A stretch of DNA of 64,000 bases from Chloroflexota bacterium (GTDB lineage Bacteria; Chloroflexota; Dehalococcoidia; Lucifugimonadales; Lucifugimonadaceae): contig JAJCYY010000076.1 in assembly GCA_029262735.1 (NCBI GenBank), positions 19,240 to 83,239 on the forward strand. Direction: 5' to 3'. How positions within the stretch are numbered: the first letter of the stretch is position 1; each line of letters opens with the position of its first letter. Below the pieces are notes generated by a model that was not told the DNA's origin, searched no databases, and saw only the letters and a list, made by a program, of their open reading frames with translations. The translations under genes were made by a program, and so were the position numbers. This document shows, piece by piece, positions 63,960 to 64,000 of the stretch.

Positions 63960-64000
63960 ATCGACACGCAAGATCCCTCCGCGATGGTCGGGATGACAAA
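63960..64000 (+). repeat. Intergenic repeat at the window end
   Basis: 'acgcaagatccctccgcgatggtcgggatgacaaa' is another copy of the module at 3181, 36764 and 62274. It follows ccmB and runs to the last base of the window. Confidence 0.65.

Overview
The window is 64 kb of fairly GC-rich bacterial chromosome with about 47 protein-coding genes, no rRNA or tRNA that I can find, and no CRISPR array. The gene content suggests a heterotrophic Chloroflexota bacterium, probably of the marine SAR202 / Dehalococcoidia type. The signs are family 5 solute-binding proteins with a short-repeat spacer after the lipobox, mandelate-racemase and LLM flavin monooxygenase genes, D-aminoacylase-type amidohydrolases, system I cytochrome c genes, and many small dispersed intergenic repeats. 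The taxonomic call is an inference from gene content, not from a marker gene.

Layout. 1-8.5 kb: the 3' part of a secreted lectin-like protein, a small membrane protein, then transaldolase, ribose-5-phosphate isomerase B and transketolase on the minus strand (non-oxidative pentose phosphate pathway), an MFS transporter and a lipoprotein. 8.5-13.6 kb: a TIM-barrel-like protein of unknown role, an RRM RNA-binding protein with a perfect terminator, a class III aminotransferase broken by a one-base deletion, and a FIST sensor protein. 13.6-17.3 kb: typA, with a small AT-rich island at its 3' end that holds an EndoU-like toxin domain, a MafI-like immunity protein and one more unknown gene. A second copy of the typA 3' end lies on the far side of the island. 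18-30 kb: a winged-helix / PAS-GAF pair, a phosphotransferase, a phytanoyl-CoA dioxygenase fragment joined to a nucleotidyltransferase-like gene, a DUF4389 protein, a YyaL-type thioredoxin-fold protein, a MarR/glyoxalase divergent pair with twin operators, and a CtpE-like P-type ATPase. 30-46 kb: catabolic enzymes (TPP enzyme, SDR, acid-sugar dehydratase-like enolase-superfamily protein, tandem Nudix, LLM monooxygenase, FAH-family hydrolase, D-aminoacylase), regulators (LuxR, TetR) and CcdA.

47.7-57.4 kb is the most interesting part. One minus-strand gene series encodes GrdB-like protein 1, GrdE-like protein 1, GrdB-like protein 2, GrdE-like protein 2, a family 5 solute-binding lipoprotein and two ABC permeases. 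Both GrdB homologues are selenoproteins. Each is split by an in-frame TGA at residue 351, in the context of the GrdB active site, followed at the same 10-nt distance by an 8-bp hairpin with a GGC loop. Both GrdE homologues appear to lack the cysteine that becomes the pyruvoyl cofactor in glycine reductase, and no GrdA, GrdC or GrdD is present. The locus therefore looks like a transporter-linked, selenium-dependent reductive enzyme that has moved away from classical glycine/sarcosine/betaine reductase. It is flanked by a decayed IS6-type transposase upstream and by a decayed second copy of the permease tail downstream.

58-64 kb: an NTF2-fold protein, an RsuA/RluB pseudouridine synthase, a small membrane protein, an amidohydrolase and the start of a ccm operon (ccmA, ccmB). 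Gaps between genes are filled by a modular family of short repeats. Two of them, at 26.5 and 41.9 kb, are near-identical inverted copies of about 105 bp.
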